Assembly: GCA_029204225.1 (NCBI GenBank)
Contig: CM055097.1
Span: 34,226,804 to 34,290,803, forward strand
Source: Diphasiastrum complanatum
Lineage: Eukaryota > Streptophyta > Lycopodiopsida > Lycopodiales > Lycopodiaceae
Direction of reading: 5' to 3'
Length of the DNA: 64,000 bases
The position numbers and the translations under genes were made by a program. The notes below the pieces were generated by a model. It was not told where the DNA came from, made no database searches, and was given only the letters and a program-made list of their open reading frames with translations. Positions 12,216-25,600 of this stretch are shown one piece after another. Position 1 is the first letter of the stretch. Each line of letters begins with the position of its first letter.

Positions 12216-12714
12216 GCTTCCGAATGCATGTCGTAGTAGTCTGTGCAACCTTTCATTGTCCATCCATTTGTTGGGATCGTGTAGATGCTTCGCTTTCTTA
12301 GCCGCTTGATATTCGCAATCGTTTCCTTACGATGCCCCTACGGTCGTGAACTTCGTTCGGAGCGTGAGGGCTTGGCAAGCTACCGCAAACAGATTGCAAC
12401 AGGTGATGCGGGCGGTTCGTCATCATGTGAACCGCAAATGTTGACTGATACCATATTGAACCGCATTCGTTGACTTTGTGGTGCAGTTCGGTTTTCTGTC
12501 CTTTGCGGTTCGGTTCGGCTTTGCGAAAAAATGCGAAGACCGTGAAAAACCTGAAGGTACTTTGAAATATGTTTTAAGTCGTATTATTTTGGCCATGTGT
12601 CGGCTTTTTTGAAAAAAATGCAAAAAGTGCAAACTGTACGAAACTTAATTAAAAATATGCAGCAATTCGAGAAACATAAGAAAAAATACAATAGCTTTGA
12701 TGGTAGAAATATTA
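12216..12714. other. noncoding stretch, nothing recognised
   Basis: It contains CG-rich phrases (GGTTCGGTTCGGC near 12505-12525) but no motif-bearing ORF or repeat that I can identify. Confidence 0.4.
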
Positions 12715-13010
12715 AGTTTCTTCAGAACTGAGCTAGAATACGCAAGAGTGTTCAAGCTTGAAAGCTTGAGAGAGATGCTACAATACTCTGATCAAAATAC
12801 TTGATTGATAAAAATAATAGAAGTATGATCCGCTACTTATATTAAGCAAAATGCGGCACGCCCATTAGGACACCTAATTAGGTTGTAGATCTTAATGACC
12901 AGTTGGCCATAGTGAGATGACATCCGTCCAGTTAGGTCTTCCCAGAAATTTACTTGCTAAATGGTTAGGGCAAGTCTGTAGCTTTAATTCAAGTGGAATA
13001 ATAACCGTCT
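12715..13010 (-). repeat. family-D LTR fragment, minus strand
   Basis: It shares with the copia D LTR, in reverse complement, the segments AACTGAGCTAGAAT, AAGCAAAATGCGGCA and TTAGGGCAAGTCT. These match 28400-28520 and 28240-28260 in order. The match fades after about 13010. The next 200 bp up to 13210 hold nothing I recognise. Confidence 0.62.
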
Positions 13011-13210
13011 TTCATTCGATAAAGATTGTCGGATAATGCCCGATAAAGATTGTTGGATGATGGCCAATAGGATTTGAGGGCAAAGCCCTAAAATTATCTA
13101 TATATAATGGTAGTTTTTCGAGTTATTTGTATTTCTCTCTCTTCATTTCAATACAAGCAGGTTGGGCCTCTTATGGAATGGATATGGAATGTCCTTGCTC
13201 TTCTTCTTTC

Positions 13211-14237
13211 TGTTGGATTATTCTCCTTCTTACTAATCGACTAATCGGTTTTAGTCCTTATCCATTGTTTATCCAGTTCTGCGGATTTTCCCGTGTCTTT
13301 ACACAGTCTGCAGATTTACAAATGTTTTTACACAATCTGCAAAAATACATGAAGTTTGACAAGAGTGTCGCATTTTCTCTCTCTAGAAACCCGACAATGT
13401 CGCCTGTCAAGAATCTCGTGTAAAAATACAGTGTCGATTTTTTCGCATTTTTCGCCTATCAGGATTTGCGAGTAAAAATGCAGAGTCGTATTTTTTGCAT
13501 TTTTTTCCAAAGTGCCTCAAATGTTAAGGAAATGACTCTGACAAAGTGTGGGGCAATCAATTTTTGAGAAGGAACTGGATGTATGCCAGCGGACACCAGC
13601 CAACTGGCAATCACATTTGACGACCTAATTACTTAGTATTAATCAGCTGTTTATACATCTATTTTCAAGTTTGGAAGCAACGAATCAACATTGTGAATTG
13701 CGAAGGAGTTGAGTGCTATTACACGACGCTTCCTGTGCTCTTATCAAGCAGATCATTCATAACCAGAAAGTATTGTTGTTAGCTCTATATCAAGCTTTCA
13801 AGCTTGAACTCTCCTGAGCATTCTAGCTCAGTCTTTTAGAGATTTATATTAGAGTTGCTATTGCGCTACTGCTTATCAGCAAAGCTGCTTATCAGACTTA
13901 TTCTCAGTTACTCAGTGTGCGGTTTCTATATTGTTTTGCGCTCATTAGAATCTGATTCTGTTTTTGTGAATCAATACTATCTTCTTATTGCGTTCAGTAT
14001 ATGTCAGAATGCATGCATCTCTGTATTGCTTTTGTAACTGATAGAAATTGTATGAGAATTCAATACCTTATGTTTGGCTACGTAATCACTTAGTATCTAG
14101 CAATTTCAAAGTTAGTTGCTAAAGATTGAACGTGATTTTCATCAGTACTGCTTGGTTTAATTTTTGATAGGCGTAGTCATGCATTGGAAGTAGGAAGTTT
14201 CCGCATTACATTATCTATCCTATTTCTGACACTTTCC
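13211..14237 (+). repeat. solo LTR of family D, plus strand
   Basis: It starts TGTTGGATTATTCTCC and shares ACTAATCGACTAATCG, ACACAGTCTGCAGA, CAAGCTTTCAAGCTTGAAC and CATTCTAGCTCAGT with the copia D LTR at 28013-28996. It also matches the minus-strand copy at 54045-55084. The 3' end near 14237 is approximate. No primer site or gag follows, so it looks like a solo LTR. Confidence 0.72.
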
Positions 14238-16441
14238 TCCTCTATCTCTCATGTTTTCTTTGGATTTGCTAATTGTTGGTTTTGATGCTGATTGATCGTT
14301 GTTATACTTTTTGTGAGAGAGAAAGAGAGAGAGAGAGAAGAGTAAGATCTATCATTGCTTGAGTAGTGTTAATTGCTAGTGTTAATGGATCATAATGTTA
14401 ATGCTTAGTGTTAGATGTGGAACGTATGCATTTGCTGGATTATGAACTATGCTATCGCTCTCATGAGAACGAATCTCCGCGTGACAACTAATTAATCCTC
14501 TTCATCTCCTTCATGCTTGTGTGTTTGGATTTAGGGTTGAAGGTGCATAGGAAATGACCGCTACAGTGACATTCTGCAATCATTAAAAATGTGCACTTTA
14601 CATACATACAATCGTTAAGCTAAGTGACCTATGAGGTCTCACTATCTTGGCACTGCTAATGCACTACACTCGTTATTGGACAATGGTTGGCTAATTGGCA
14701 ACAATTGAAGTTAACAAGTGGTAGGGCCTGAGTATTATTGGTTAAGTTAACGGGTAACATACTTAAGTATTGCTAATGGGTTGCCAGAAGATGCCCTAAT
14801 CATCATAATAGTAATAACCTAAACTTAAACCTAAACCTAGATCTTTTGGGTTGTGACGTAAGAGTGGCAAGGTTGGTAGCATAGCAACGATGGCTGTGTG
14901 AGCGCATGCGAGCTTTTTTTTCACATGAATCGGTATTGAAGGGGGAGAATTCTGAGGCATGGCAGCAGACACATTATCAGGTGGTCATCTCTGGTACTGC
15001 GGTCGTTCGTGGTTTTCAGGCGCTCTCATGTTTTTCCAAGGTACTGATGATTCCGCACTGTGAGTTAGGGTTTGTGAAAATAGACAGATTTATATATTTT
15101 TCGCTCAGAACATCTACAGATTTGAGGTCATGCCATTCAATCCGTGTGGCAAAACCTTCCCGCTTTCATTTCCTCCATGAAACTATTCCATTTGAGAATT
15201 TTTATAGTTTTGAGAAATTTTGGTTTAAATAAACTTGAGTTTTGGGTCAAAGCTGTTTAATTATTTGTGCACTAAACATTTCAAGACTTTGCTGATAGAG
15301 CTTTGACACTTTCGCATACCAACGAAGGAAATTGTTGTGTATGCCGTTGTATATGTAGGTTAAGTTAGGGTTACTTTGAACGATTCCCCTCCTCATCGCC
15401 TCTCACCAGCTGTGATTTTAATCCAGCTGCCATTGAATTTCAGAGATCCTCATGATAGTGAGCTGCATATGAAAAATGTCAAAGAGACCTCTGCGACAAA
15501 CTCATTTTGCGATATGGGAAATAATGGAAAGTTGTTAGTGGGGTGGTATGCATTTTCCCAAAGAAGAAAGAAGAGTCTACAATTGTCTTTGAAGCACTAG
15601 GCTCAATAGGTAGGTGTGAGGTAGACAAAGCTAGAAAGTGTTTATTTTTTTGGGTTTTCCTGAAATGCGTATTGTTGTCGTAGGTTAAAATTGAACCTTC
15701 TTCTTTAGTGTCCATTTGCAACAAAGGTTTGCAAGGACTGGAGAACATTCCCAATTTCTCTTGTTTCTAAGAAGCTAATGATATGTGTTACCACCGTGTG
15801 CTTGATATGATCATCTATGGCGGATGCATTTGAGAGAAGCACGTTGAGCTCTTGGAAAGAATAATTTCAAGTTATTCAAGTTAGGCTTGCTCGACTCCAA
15901 TCCACCTCACAAATGAGGAGGTACGAGACTAGGGTTTTTAGGAAGAACGCGAATTTGTGCTTATTTTTTATTGTTCAACCTTGCACATGAAGTGTTTGCA
16001 AATTCCATCAATGGAATGCCAGTATTACCACAGCTGGATGGGGAGAGGGCAAGAGTAGAAGTTTGAAAGAGCTGCCTTCAGTTGCTTGAAATCTGTTGGT
16101 CATCTTCAAAATACAGCTCAGCTTGAAAGCCTGAGGCCTTTATGCTTAGAGAACAGACATCTCACTCTTAATATTGTAGATGTTACAAAGTTTCGTAGTG
16201 CATTTATTTATTTACTCCATGATTGATTGTTTTTGAGTGTTTGGGATAATTTTGTCCAGGAAAACATACAAGTGTTAGAGCTAGATGATAACTCTTGGAT
16301 ATCCTGTTACCTAACAGTTTCTCTCACAAATTTGACGCGTTTGGTGACCTTGTGGTCTTATGTAGGTCATTCTTGAGTGCAACTGTTGTGTTCTTGACAT
16401 GATGGCATGGGCCTAGCTACGTTGCTGTATCAGTGTGACTT
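14238..16441. other. upstream region of the PHD-Myb gene
   Basis: There is a short GA run near 14318-14340. No coding exon with a supported splice phase was found. Short ORFs at 14906-15232 and 15376-15600 have no recognisable motif. The promoter and 5' UTR of the next gene presumably lie here, but no element can be pinned down. Confidence 0.4.
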
Positions 16442-16921
16442 ATGGGGTTCACAGCTAGGACAATTGCCTCATCTAGAGATGCAACTATCCTTCACAACTC
16501 TTGTGCACAAATGCAAGGACTTCCTTGGAAGTGGATTTTGGAGAAGATACTGGAACATAAGAAAATCAGTATCCGAGCTGCACAAGGTTTTTCTTCTTTC
16601 TCTTAAGAATGAGACTCGTGTTTGAAGTTGATTTGGTGGATATAATTCATTCTTGCAAAAAGATATATAGTAGCACGTGTGATTTTGAGTTTCAATCTCT
16701 GGCCGCTTGAGGTTAGAGTGTTCACTGTTGTGATCAAATTTGATAAAAGGAATGCAGAGGTTCTTGAACGTAAAGGACCGCTAGGTCAATGCTTGAATCA
16801 ATCTCCCCAATTTTTTTTTGAGTGTGCTGCTTCTTGTCATCATTTGGTAACGGCATTTGATTAAGCATCTTATGACACCCTTGGAACACCCATTATAATT
16901 TTTCTGTCATGTCCTAGGGCT

Positions 16922-16986
<65 letters not shown>

Positions 16987-19900
16987 TTTCAAAAAGTGAT
17001 CTCTGTGATGGAAGAGAATTACTTTAAGGCATGGTACCACATTGAACAATCTTATAACTTGGCTATGAAGCAGTGAGTTTTTTGAGAAAGTATGAGAACT
17101 AATTTCTTCATTCTCCACTTCTTATCTATGGATAACGTACAGCTTTGAAAGCATGATTAATTATTATAATGGCCACAACACACAACTTACTGGATTGTTT
17201 GAGGAGCTGCTTGATCTTCTGAGGCTTCAGGGGACTTGACTTACTTTTATGTATTTTGTTCTTACCCTTGATACCTCAAATCTGCTAAAAGAAGATCGTC
17301 TGCTCTTGAACAATCTGCAATTTTAACAAATTTTTTTGTTCCTGAAATACATGCAGCTCTCACTCAGCAATCCCTGCTTCTTTGACTCGTTACTTTGTTT
17401 TAAGCATGAACCTTGATTTGATAGTATGCAATGGTGGCTGGGTTTTGAACAATTTACCTAACTGAATCATGTGATTTTATATTGATGTTTTGCAGGTATA
17501 ACCAGCTACATACCTGATATAGAGGACCAACATTGTAGCAGTTTGCAAGATCGGCTTGCTCTTAGATATTTGGAAGAAATTGTTGAGGCAGAGCTCATCG
17601 ATGCACGTGCCATACCTTTGGTGAAAGCTCTAGTAAGAGAGGACATAAATCACAAGAAGCTTCTTCTATGGGTCCAAACAGAGGTAGTTGACATTCTTGC
17701 ATCATCAAACCTGAAAATTGTTCTCATGAAGATGAGGCTTTTTTCTAAAAGCGACTGATAAGAGGGATTGGAAAACATGCATGCAATTTACTTCAAATGG
17801 CTACTCGCAGGAGTGTATGTAGGAGCATTGCAAAGCTGAGTAGGTGCCATCACATCAATAAACCTTTTATAGAACCCTGCAGAAAATAATCACTCTGCCC
17901 TTGATCTGCTTAAATATTACTAGTGCCATGTAGAGTTATGCAACTGCATGTTATCAACAAAATTTGTTGTCTCCTTTCAATTGCTTGTGAAAGTTAGATT
18001 ATCCAACCTGTATAACTTATAGATTTGACTAATGGCCAGAAAGGTAATTCTGTAAGCAGATTTGATGAATCGTATTGCTAACACCTTTCATTTTTATTTG
18101 GAGATGTCTCCTAGTCTTGAACGTTATTCGTAGTCCCTTGTTACATGCTTAACATAATCTTCTCAGCTCTGAAATATGTAAATTTTCAACTTTGCATGGA
18201 CTTGTCTCAACCTCTATTTGAATAAATTCTGGAATCAGAAAAAGGTGCTGTCAATACTGATCCAATTGGACTATCATATCTCGAAAACTCTGAAGGACAT
18301 GTATAGGCTGTGTTCCACATGCTCGTATGTTGCAGCTTGTCAGAAATATTTAAGTTATTCTACTGCAATATGTAAATCTTTGCTCTTTTTGAGTCTATAA
18401 CAGTTTGATGGAATGGAAGTCTGAACGTGTCTTTTTGTAGCAACTTACCACACCTTATGACAATTAGCCAAATCTAGAGGTTTTTCGATTCAGATGTTGG
18501 ATGTGCAGTTTAGGATCCACAACCTAATCAGGTGTTAGGCTTTTGTTTTGGCTCTTAAGGGCTAAGTAGCTGCAAATAAACATTCGTATACTGTTGATTG
18601 TGTGCAAGCGCTTTGGATGCTAATACAACGAAAGAATTGGTTATTTAAATTCTAAAGCAACAAATGGGTTCGGGCTTCTATAAGACTTGTAAAGAGTTCA
18701 AAGAGCATGATTGCAGAAGTTGACTTTATCCTGTTATGTAGCCTCTGAAGATTATAATAATCAAATCTGTCGCTATTTTTGTGCTTAGGCATCTCTTCAA
18801 TTTTTAAGGGGGTGTAAAGAAGAGCAAGAAAAAGATTGGGTTGGTTTTGCGGATGCCCTTGATCATATTTTCTCGGAGGAAGATGTTGATGTGGGACTTG
18901 TCACAAGAAAAACAGAGTTATCTGCTTTGTTGAAGGTAGGCTTTCTCATTGATATCTAATAACTACAAGGTCTACTCTGCTATTTTTGCGTTTGTTTCCA
19001 CCTTTTAAGTTGGTATTTTGATTGGATTCAGGTATAGCATCTTCACCATTGTAGTCCATGTTGTTTGTACTCCCTTTGACCTACGGAAAAAATCACATGG
19101 TACTTTCAGAGGTTGGTGCAACAACTTTTATGACTAACAAAGGGAAGTCTGAATTCTACCTGTTGCGACATTTTTGATGTTTGCATGAAGACAGCAGCCT
19201 GTTTGACTCTCAAGGATCCCACTTCTGAGCTCAGTAGAAGCTGTAAAATCATTCTCAAGAATTCTATTTGTGGGCAAATTTCTGCACATTATTGATGTTG
19301 CATGAATTAACAATAAATTGAGTTTCAAGTGATTTAATATATGACCTGATTGTATCTTATGTACCTTGATTAATGTTTATTTTGTAAACATGCACTCACA
19401 TATACCCGGTTTCACCTGAAGCGGATCATCAACTGCTAGTAACTTGCACCCAATCTAGTATGGTCGTTGTATGGCTGTCATTTGTAGAATAGAGGATGTA
19501 CAAATATTAAGCTCTGGCAAACTTCATTGAACTAACTAATTCCATCTTATACTATGTGACGTCTGTTACTGGATGTTGCATCTTCCTTCATTTTGTTTCT
19601 TTTTCCTTCTAAAGAGGGCTAGAAAATTGTGCGTGCACTAGTACAGTGTAAGCTCGCTAACTTAATTTTTGTTCCAGTGGTCCACCTTACCATAGAAGTG
19701 CCCTTTTGAAGAGTATTCGTTTCTGGTAGTTTCAGGTTCAGTTCCAGTATTATATAGGCATCTGGAGATTTAGGCCAGGACATATCATCTATTGTACCTT
19801 CAACGTTGGAAAGTGTACTTGACAAGAGAGAAGAATAATTGAGAAATTGTTTGTCCTTAGAGCATCTGGTCCATTGGAAAGGTCGATTAGATGATGATGC

Positions 19901-20832
19901 ATGGGGCATAGTGTAGATAAAGAGGGATATTAGTGGGTAAATAGTATCTGGACATCAATGGTAAGATATTGACTAACAATACTGGGGTGTAGCTTCTGGC
20001 TTGAGGCCATAGAGCCTGGGGGTGTGGCATCGTAGGAGATCCTATGGATTAGCATTATGTTGCTTGGATGGGTGGAGTCCTAAGATCATCTACTACTTGG
20101 ATCTAGCATCCTTGGATTGGGATGGGTATGGTGGTTTGGGACACTGAATTCATGAGGTGTGTCTTTTAGTGCCATTAGCTTCTCTCATGGGATGGGGGCG
20201 GGTTTTGATTTCCTCTACAAATGGGAGGTTATATTGATGTTCATACTAAGGGTTAGCTGTAAAAAGATCCTCGAGGATAAGTAACACTTTAGAATGCTAA
20301 AGTAGACTCTAGGGTTACCTTTATTCATTTCACAGTGTGTTCATTTTGAGTTTTTGTAGGAGACACATCTAGCAGTTTTTTTAAGATGGTGACCTACAAT
20401 ATAGGCCTTGCTCGACTAATCGATGTTCATATTCCGATCTCAGTTGGAGACTGTCAAATGGTTCTTCAGCTAGCTTCCGTACTTGTTAAATTTCACAATT
20501 TATACGAGATTTTGTTCGCAATTCTATACCCTTTACTTTTTATTTTGGGTTTAAAATTGAACTTATCCTCTCAATCTATAGAACTGTTTCTATCATCTCT
20601 TATATGGGTTGTATATGTTCTTTCAGTTTTTTCAATAAGAATCAACACGCAGTTTTCTGTAGAAAATGAAAAGCAATGACTAATATGTTTTTTTTCCTGA
20701 ACTCAGGATGAGAATCGTGATCATTACTGCGAAGAAATCTTTCAAAAGTATCCAATTGCAACCTTAAGAAAGGACCTGTTACAATTTATCAGAGAACAAA
20801 AAACCAGTGTTGAAAGTCCTTTTCTTGACGAG
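16442..20832 (+). CDS. exons 1-4 of the PHD-Myb gene (N-terminal helical region)
   Basis: Exon 1 (16442-16586) encodes [19 protein letters not shown] and ends in phase 1. Exon 2 (17496-17683) completes the split Gly codon and encodes [17 protein letters not shown] and LLLWVQTE. Exon 3 (18789-18935) encodes [13 protein letters not shown] and [11 protein letters not shown]. Exon 4 (20707-20832) encodes [17 protein letters not shown]. Together they form an acidic, helix-rich region like the N-terminus of plant TRF-like proteins, as I recall the family. Exon 2 could read through its donor to a stop at 17758; the spliced form is preferred because the phases then join. Confidence 0.72.
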
Positions 20833-22557
20833 GTAGCTTCTTATTTTTTCTCTTTCATGATATAGCTTCTGTTGTCTGAGCCTGGCAGGTGCAAATATAG
20901 TTGACATAAAAATTGTGGATGGTTGTTGCCTTTCAATAATTTCTTATGAGAAGATTTCTCAATCCCAATTGATGCAGGTTACATGTATGGAATTGCTGTT
21001 CTGTTTTACTGCGAACAAGTATTAAGTGTTCTTCAGTTTAGATGGCATGACTTTGTGTGCGGTAGCTTAACGAATTTGGAGTCTGGACTATATTCAGCTT
21101 GTGCAGGATTTCAGCACTGGACTTTACAATCTTTCTTCGGTCCAAAACAAACCACCATCCAAATCTTCTGAAGTGCACTGTGATGTTGTACTTCGTTGCA
21201 TCCATGCCCCACCAGCCCCAATTGCTCAAGGCCACCAGTTGAACTTAACACCAGAACAGACAAAGGACATCAAGAATGAACTTCAAGCTAGGTTGTCAAG
21301 TGCTATGGATGGTATAGATGATGAAACATTTAGTATAAGCCTTGAGAACACAAGTGAAGGAAGAGGAACAGCAGAAGGCCACCCTACGGAAGTAGTGATT
21401 GAGGATGTTGATGGCAGCAGTGGCCAGAGAGGTAATACGTCGGCAGATTTAAGTGAAGAAATGAGTTTAGCATGTAGACTCAGGATAATGAGAAGTGAGA
21501 AAAGGCAACAAAACTCGTTGGTTGATAAACACTTTAATAGGAGAAAAATGATTGACAGTAGATCCAGAAGGGTAAGAAACATTCCATCCACTGACAATGG
21601 CAAGGAGTTTCCAGGATCAGGAGCAGAGTTAGACAAGAAAACTGCTTCTACTGCAGATACTTGGCAAGTAAACATTGATGATAAGGGTGGCATCTCAGAC
21701 ACACAGGTCATAAGGGGCATTGATTATTCTGAACTAGGAAAAGATGGTCATGAGGAAATATGTCACACGTGCAAAACACAAGGCAAGTTGCTATATTGTC
21801 ATGGTTGCCCTGTTGCAGTGCACCTCAATTGCCTTGAACAAAGCATAGGACAAAATTCGCAAATTACTGGTGAGATTGAGTGGTATTGCCCAATTTGCAC
21901 TTACAAAAAAGCAGTCATAGCTTATGACAATGCGAAAAAAGCAGCACTTCTGGCAAAAAAACATATGTGCTCCTTTATAGACACTCAGGAATTTCACCCT
22001 GAATGCCATGATGATTGTGCTGTTCGGGATGATGTGGTTTGCAAAGTGAGAGGATCAAATCTTCTCATAACTGCTGCACCAGCAAATCAGTCAATAGTAG
22101 ACAAAGTATCTTCGAGGGAAAAGGAAATTCCAAGTCCAGATTCACACAACATCAAAGGCAGAAGTGAACTTAGAAGGTTGAATAGCCCTGATTCTGATAG
22201 GAGGGCCTGTTCTGAACTTCATCCGGTTCAAACAACTGCCCTTCAAAAGGAGGTCGATGGCTCTTATTGTCCTGGGAGTAATATTCAAGGGCAGGATGGA
22301 GATGGGCGTGATAAAAATTTGAATGTTGGGCATGTTTCTCATTTTGACTTTGATCCTCGGGGGGATCCATCTGAACCTTCTCGCAAGAGGTGAGAGACTT
22401 TATTGGCAAAGACTTGATTGCTCTTTTCATTGTTACAGTTTGGCACGTGTGTTGAGCCTGATTTCACAAGATGCATAGATGGGACAATCTAAGACCTGGA
22501 CATAACTTGAGAAAAGCTCAATAGCTATACCTAAGATGTAACATCATAGATGACCAC

Positions 22558-22624
<67 letters not shown>

Positions 22625-25600
22625 CGAGAAAGAAAGAAAGAAAGAAAGAAAGCTTTATTAATGTCTTTTCCATGCCAAAAGGCATATAAGACTAATGAAG
22701 TACATGTCAAGTATGTGGTAACCATGGGAGCGTGTAAAACGTCTCCAAAACTGTAATAAAGAAAACATCTAGTACAAACTAGAACTAAAATAGACACGTA
22801 TGCGAGGGTGTGTGCGCATAATAATCATCTATAGGTGTCATGATGTCAAGGCTATGATGCTATGATGTTGCTGCTGCTGTAGAAAGATGTAATGCGAGCC
22901 GCAGCATGAGAGAGCACTGGAGTCTGCCGGCGTCGCCTGTGAGCATGAGCATGTGTAATAGCATGTGCAATAGTACGTCTCTGCGTAGAGTGCCTGGTGA
23001 TCCTGGTAGTAGCGGGATGGTAGGGGGTACACTGTCTCTGATCTCTATGAGCATGTGAGCTGCTATCATCTGCGTCGTCGTCAGAATCATCATCCTTGTG
23101 CACTAAATCACGAGATCTTCGCCTAGTGAAGAATGAAGTAATCAGTGGCTGTGACTGTGAGGTAGAATGCTGGGGTGTCCCGTATAAATCTCTCCGTAAT
23201 ATGGACATCTTGCGTACCAACAGAGCGACACATCGTGGGTCCTCATAGGCTATGAGGGAGCGTAGAGTGGTAGGCATGTCTCGAAATAGGCAATGATATC
23301 GCCCTCTGATCTCATAGTATACTGGGCATCTGAAGATAAAGTGCTCCTCAGACTCCACCTCACCTAGAGAGCATAATTGGCAAATCCGCTCCTCTCTTGG
23401 AATACCATGGAACTTCCCCGTCTCAATAGCTAACTGATGAGAAGACACCCTGAGCTGTCCCAATGTGAATCTGAGGCAATGGGATAGTCCCGACTCCAAG
23501 TAGCGTGGCATAACCGGGGTCCCAGATGCATCCAGCTTCAAGAAATGTGTCCGGTAGAAAGCTGGCTTAACCCCTATCTGGTTATACGAAGTCCGCTCTA
23601 AATACGCGCGATAGAGGAATCGTCTGATATACTGGTGGGTGCCTGAGGGAAGCTGTGTGATGGAGATACCAAATGACTCACGTAGGAGGTGGGATGCCTG
23701 GGGATAATCTATATCCCTGACCATGGAGATGCCGTGAGGAGGATACTGCAATCTGTATGTATCGTCTGTCTCTCTCTGGTAACGCCTGTATCCTCTGTGT
23801 ATAGGTAATGAGCTGAAGAGCTGCCTCGATCTGGATAGGTGGAACTGCAAACTCGGCCAAAATAATCTCATGTGGAACCGAAGGCTTCGCACGGATCAAC
23901 CGAGCTAGCATAGTGGTCTGTAGTCGTGAGAGACTGGCCCAGTGTGAAGAGGGAAGATCTGCACACCATGCCTCTGCGCATATAGAGCCGTGGGGGTGAC
24001 AATGGTATCAAAAAGGTGACACTTACTGCGAGCATCCTGGATGGACTTCCAGAAACAAAATCTCTCTAGCTGAACAAGGGAGGCATGCCCCTTCCCCAGT
24101 CGAGTGGTAGCGGCTTGTCTCATGCCAAAAGTAGGACCTGAGAAAAGGATCCCCAGGTATGTGTAGGAAGGGACCACCTCTAGAACCTGTCCACCCAAAG
24201 TAAGCTCCTGTCACTGCATGAATGCTCGAGAAGTGTTGAAGACCATAATCTTAGTCTTCCCAATGTTCACTCCTAGGCCCCATCTAGTGCAAAACTCATG
24301 TAAACAATCCAACTGTCGCTGTAGACCCTCTTTGGTAGGTGAGACCAATACCACATCATCAGCATAAAGGAGAATAGCGATCAAGATGTCCCCAAGCCTG
24401 CAACCAACACCACCACACTGTGTAATGACTCTCTCCAACTCATCAATATACAAGCCAAAGAGGACTGGTGAGAGGGAGCAACCCTGCTTCACCCCAATAG
24501 TGCTTCAAATGTGATCGGATATGCAAATACTGTGTCGGAAACATCCCAGAACATGCTCATAAAGTGCCATCACAGCAAAAACGATGTCCGTGGAGAAGCC
24601 GAGGTCGCGGAGTCTCTGGATAAGCAATGAGCGAGGAATAGAATCAAAGGCTTTCTTGAAGTCCACAAAACAACAGTAAACCCTCTCTCTCCTATGCTTA
24701 GCTTCCTCAATCAAGGCCCGCAATGTGAAGATGTGATCTGTCGTAAAGTAATGGGCTCGAAAACTTGCCTGAGCCATAGCATGTAGTCTCCTAGTCTCCG
24801 CCTCTGAGCTCACAACCGACTGAAGAATAGTACCATATAACTTTGCCAGGACATGCCCGATCATGATGGTGCGGTAGTTACTCGGAATCATGGGGTCACC
24901 ATTCTTATGGATGGGGTGGATGATGTTGGTGCACCAGGATGAAGGGAAACTGGAAACAACTACGGAATTGAGAAGGGTGGCTATAGTAGGAGCGAGTAAG
25001 TCTGAGGCAAGGGAAAGGAGTTCAGATTCGAGGTCTTCAATATCTCTGGCCTTGTTGGACTTCATCTTTTTAATGGCTGCAAGTACCATCTCAGATGTGA
25101 AGAAGGAGAACTCAGATGGTCGTGGAGATATAGAAATGGGTGAGTCGGTAGGGACGGTATACAGGCTAGTAGCATAATCGGTCCAGATGCGGAGGTCCTC
25201 CAGGAGGGGTGGTGGGGAGCAAGGAATGAACTCACGCCAAAAAGCACCCGAAGAAGAACTAAAGAGAAGGTCAATAAGACGTCTCCCTTCAGTATCATCG
25301 TAGGAACACTTCTTACAGTGGAGAACACGGTGGTAGGAGCGTCGGAAAGATCGAAGCAGATGTGGAGCATGGATACGTGAATAAGTAACTGACTGGTGAA
25401 GGGAACGACACTCGGCATCATACCAAGGAGGATGCAATGGTCGAGGTATGCGTCGAGTCTTTTCGGAATGGGGTTTCGTGGGAAGAGTTAGTGAGGCAGT
25501 TGTGTGGAGAGAGGTGGTGAGAAAAGCAGCCTGGGTGTCAACTGGACCGTCATGAGGAAAGGAGTGTAAAAGTGAAGCCAAGGACTGCCGGTACAGTGGC

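Noticed and set aside
14820-14842. Telomere-like AAACCTAAACCTAG
   Set aside because: Only two or three imperfect units, lacking the CCCTAAA form; probably chance near an AT-rich intergenic stretch.
17496-17758. Exon 2 reading through its donor to a stop at 17758
   Set aside because: The GAG|GTAGTT donor gives a phase-0 junction that joins exon 3 in frame; read-through would end the protein after about 130 residues.
21283-21720. 145-codon minus-strand ORF
   Set aside because: It is the antisense shadow of the PHD exon, whose plus-strand frame has domain and splice support.
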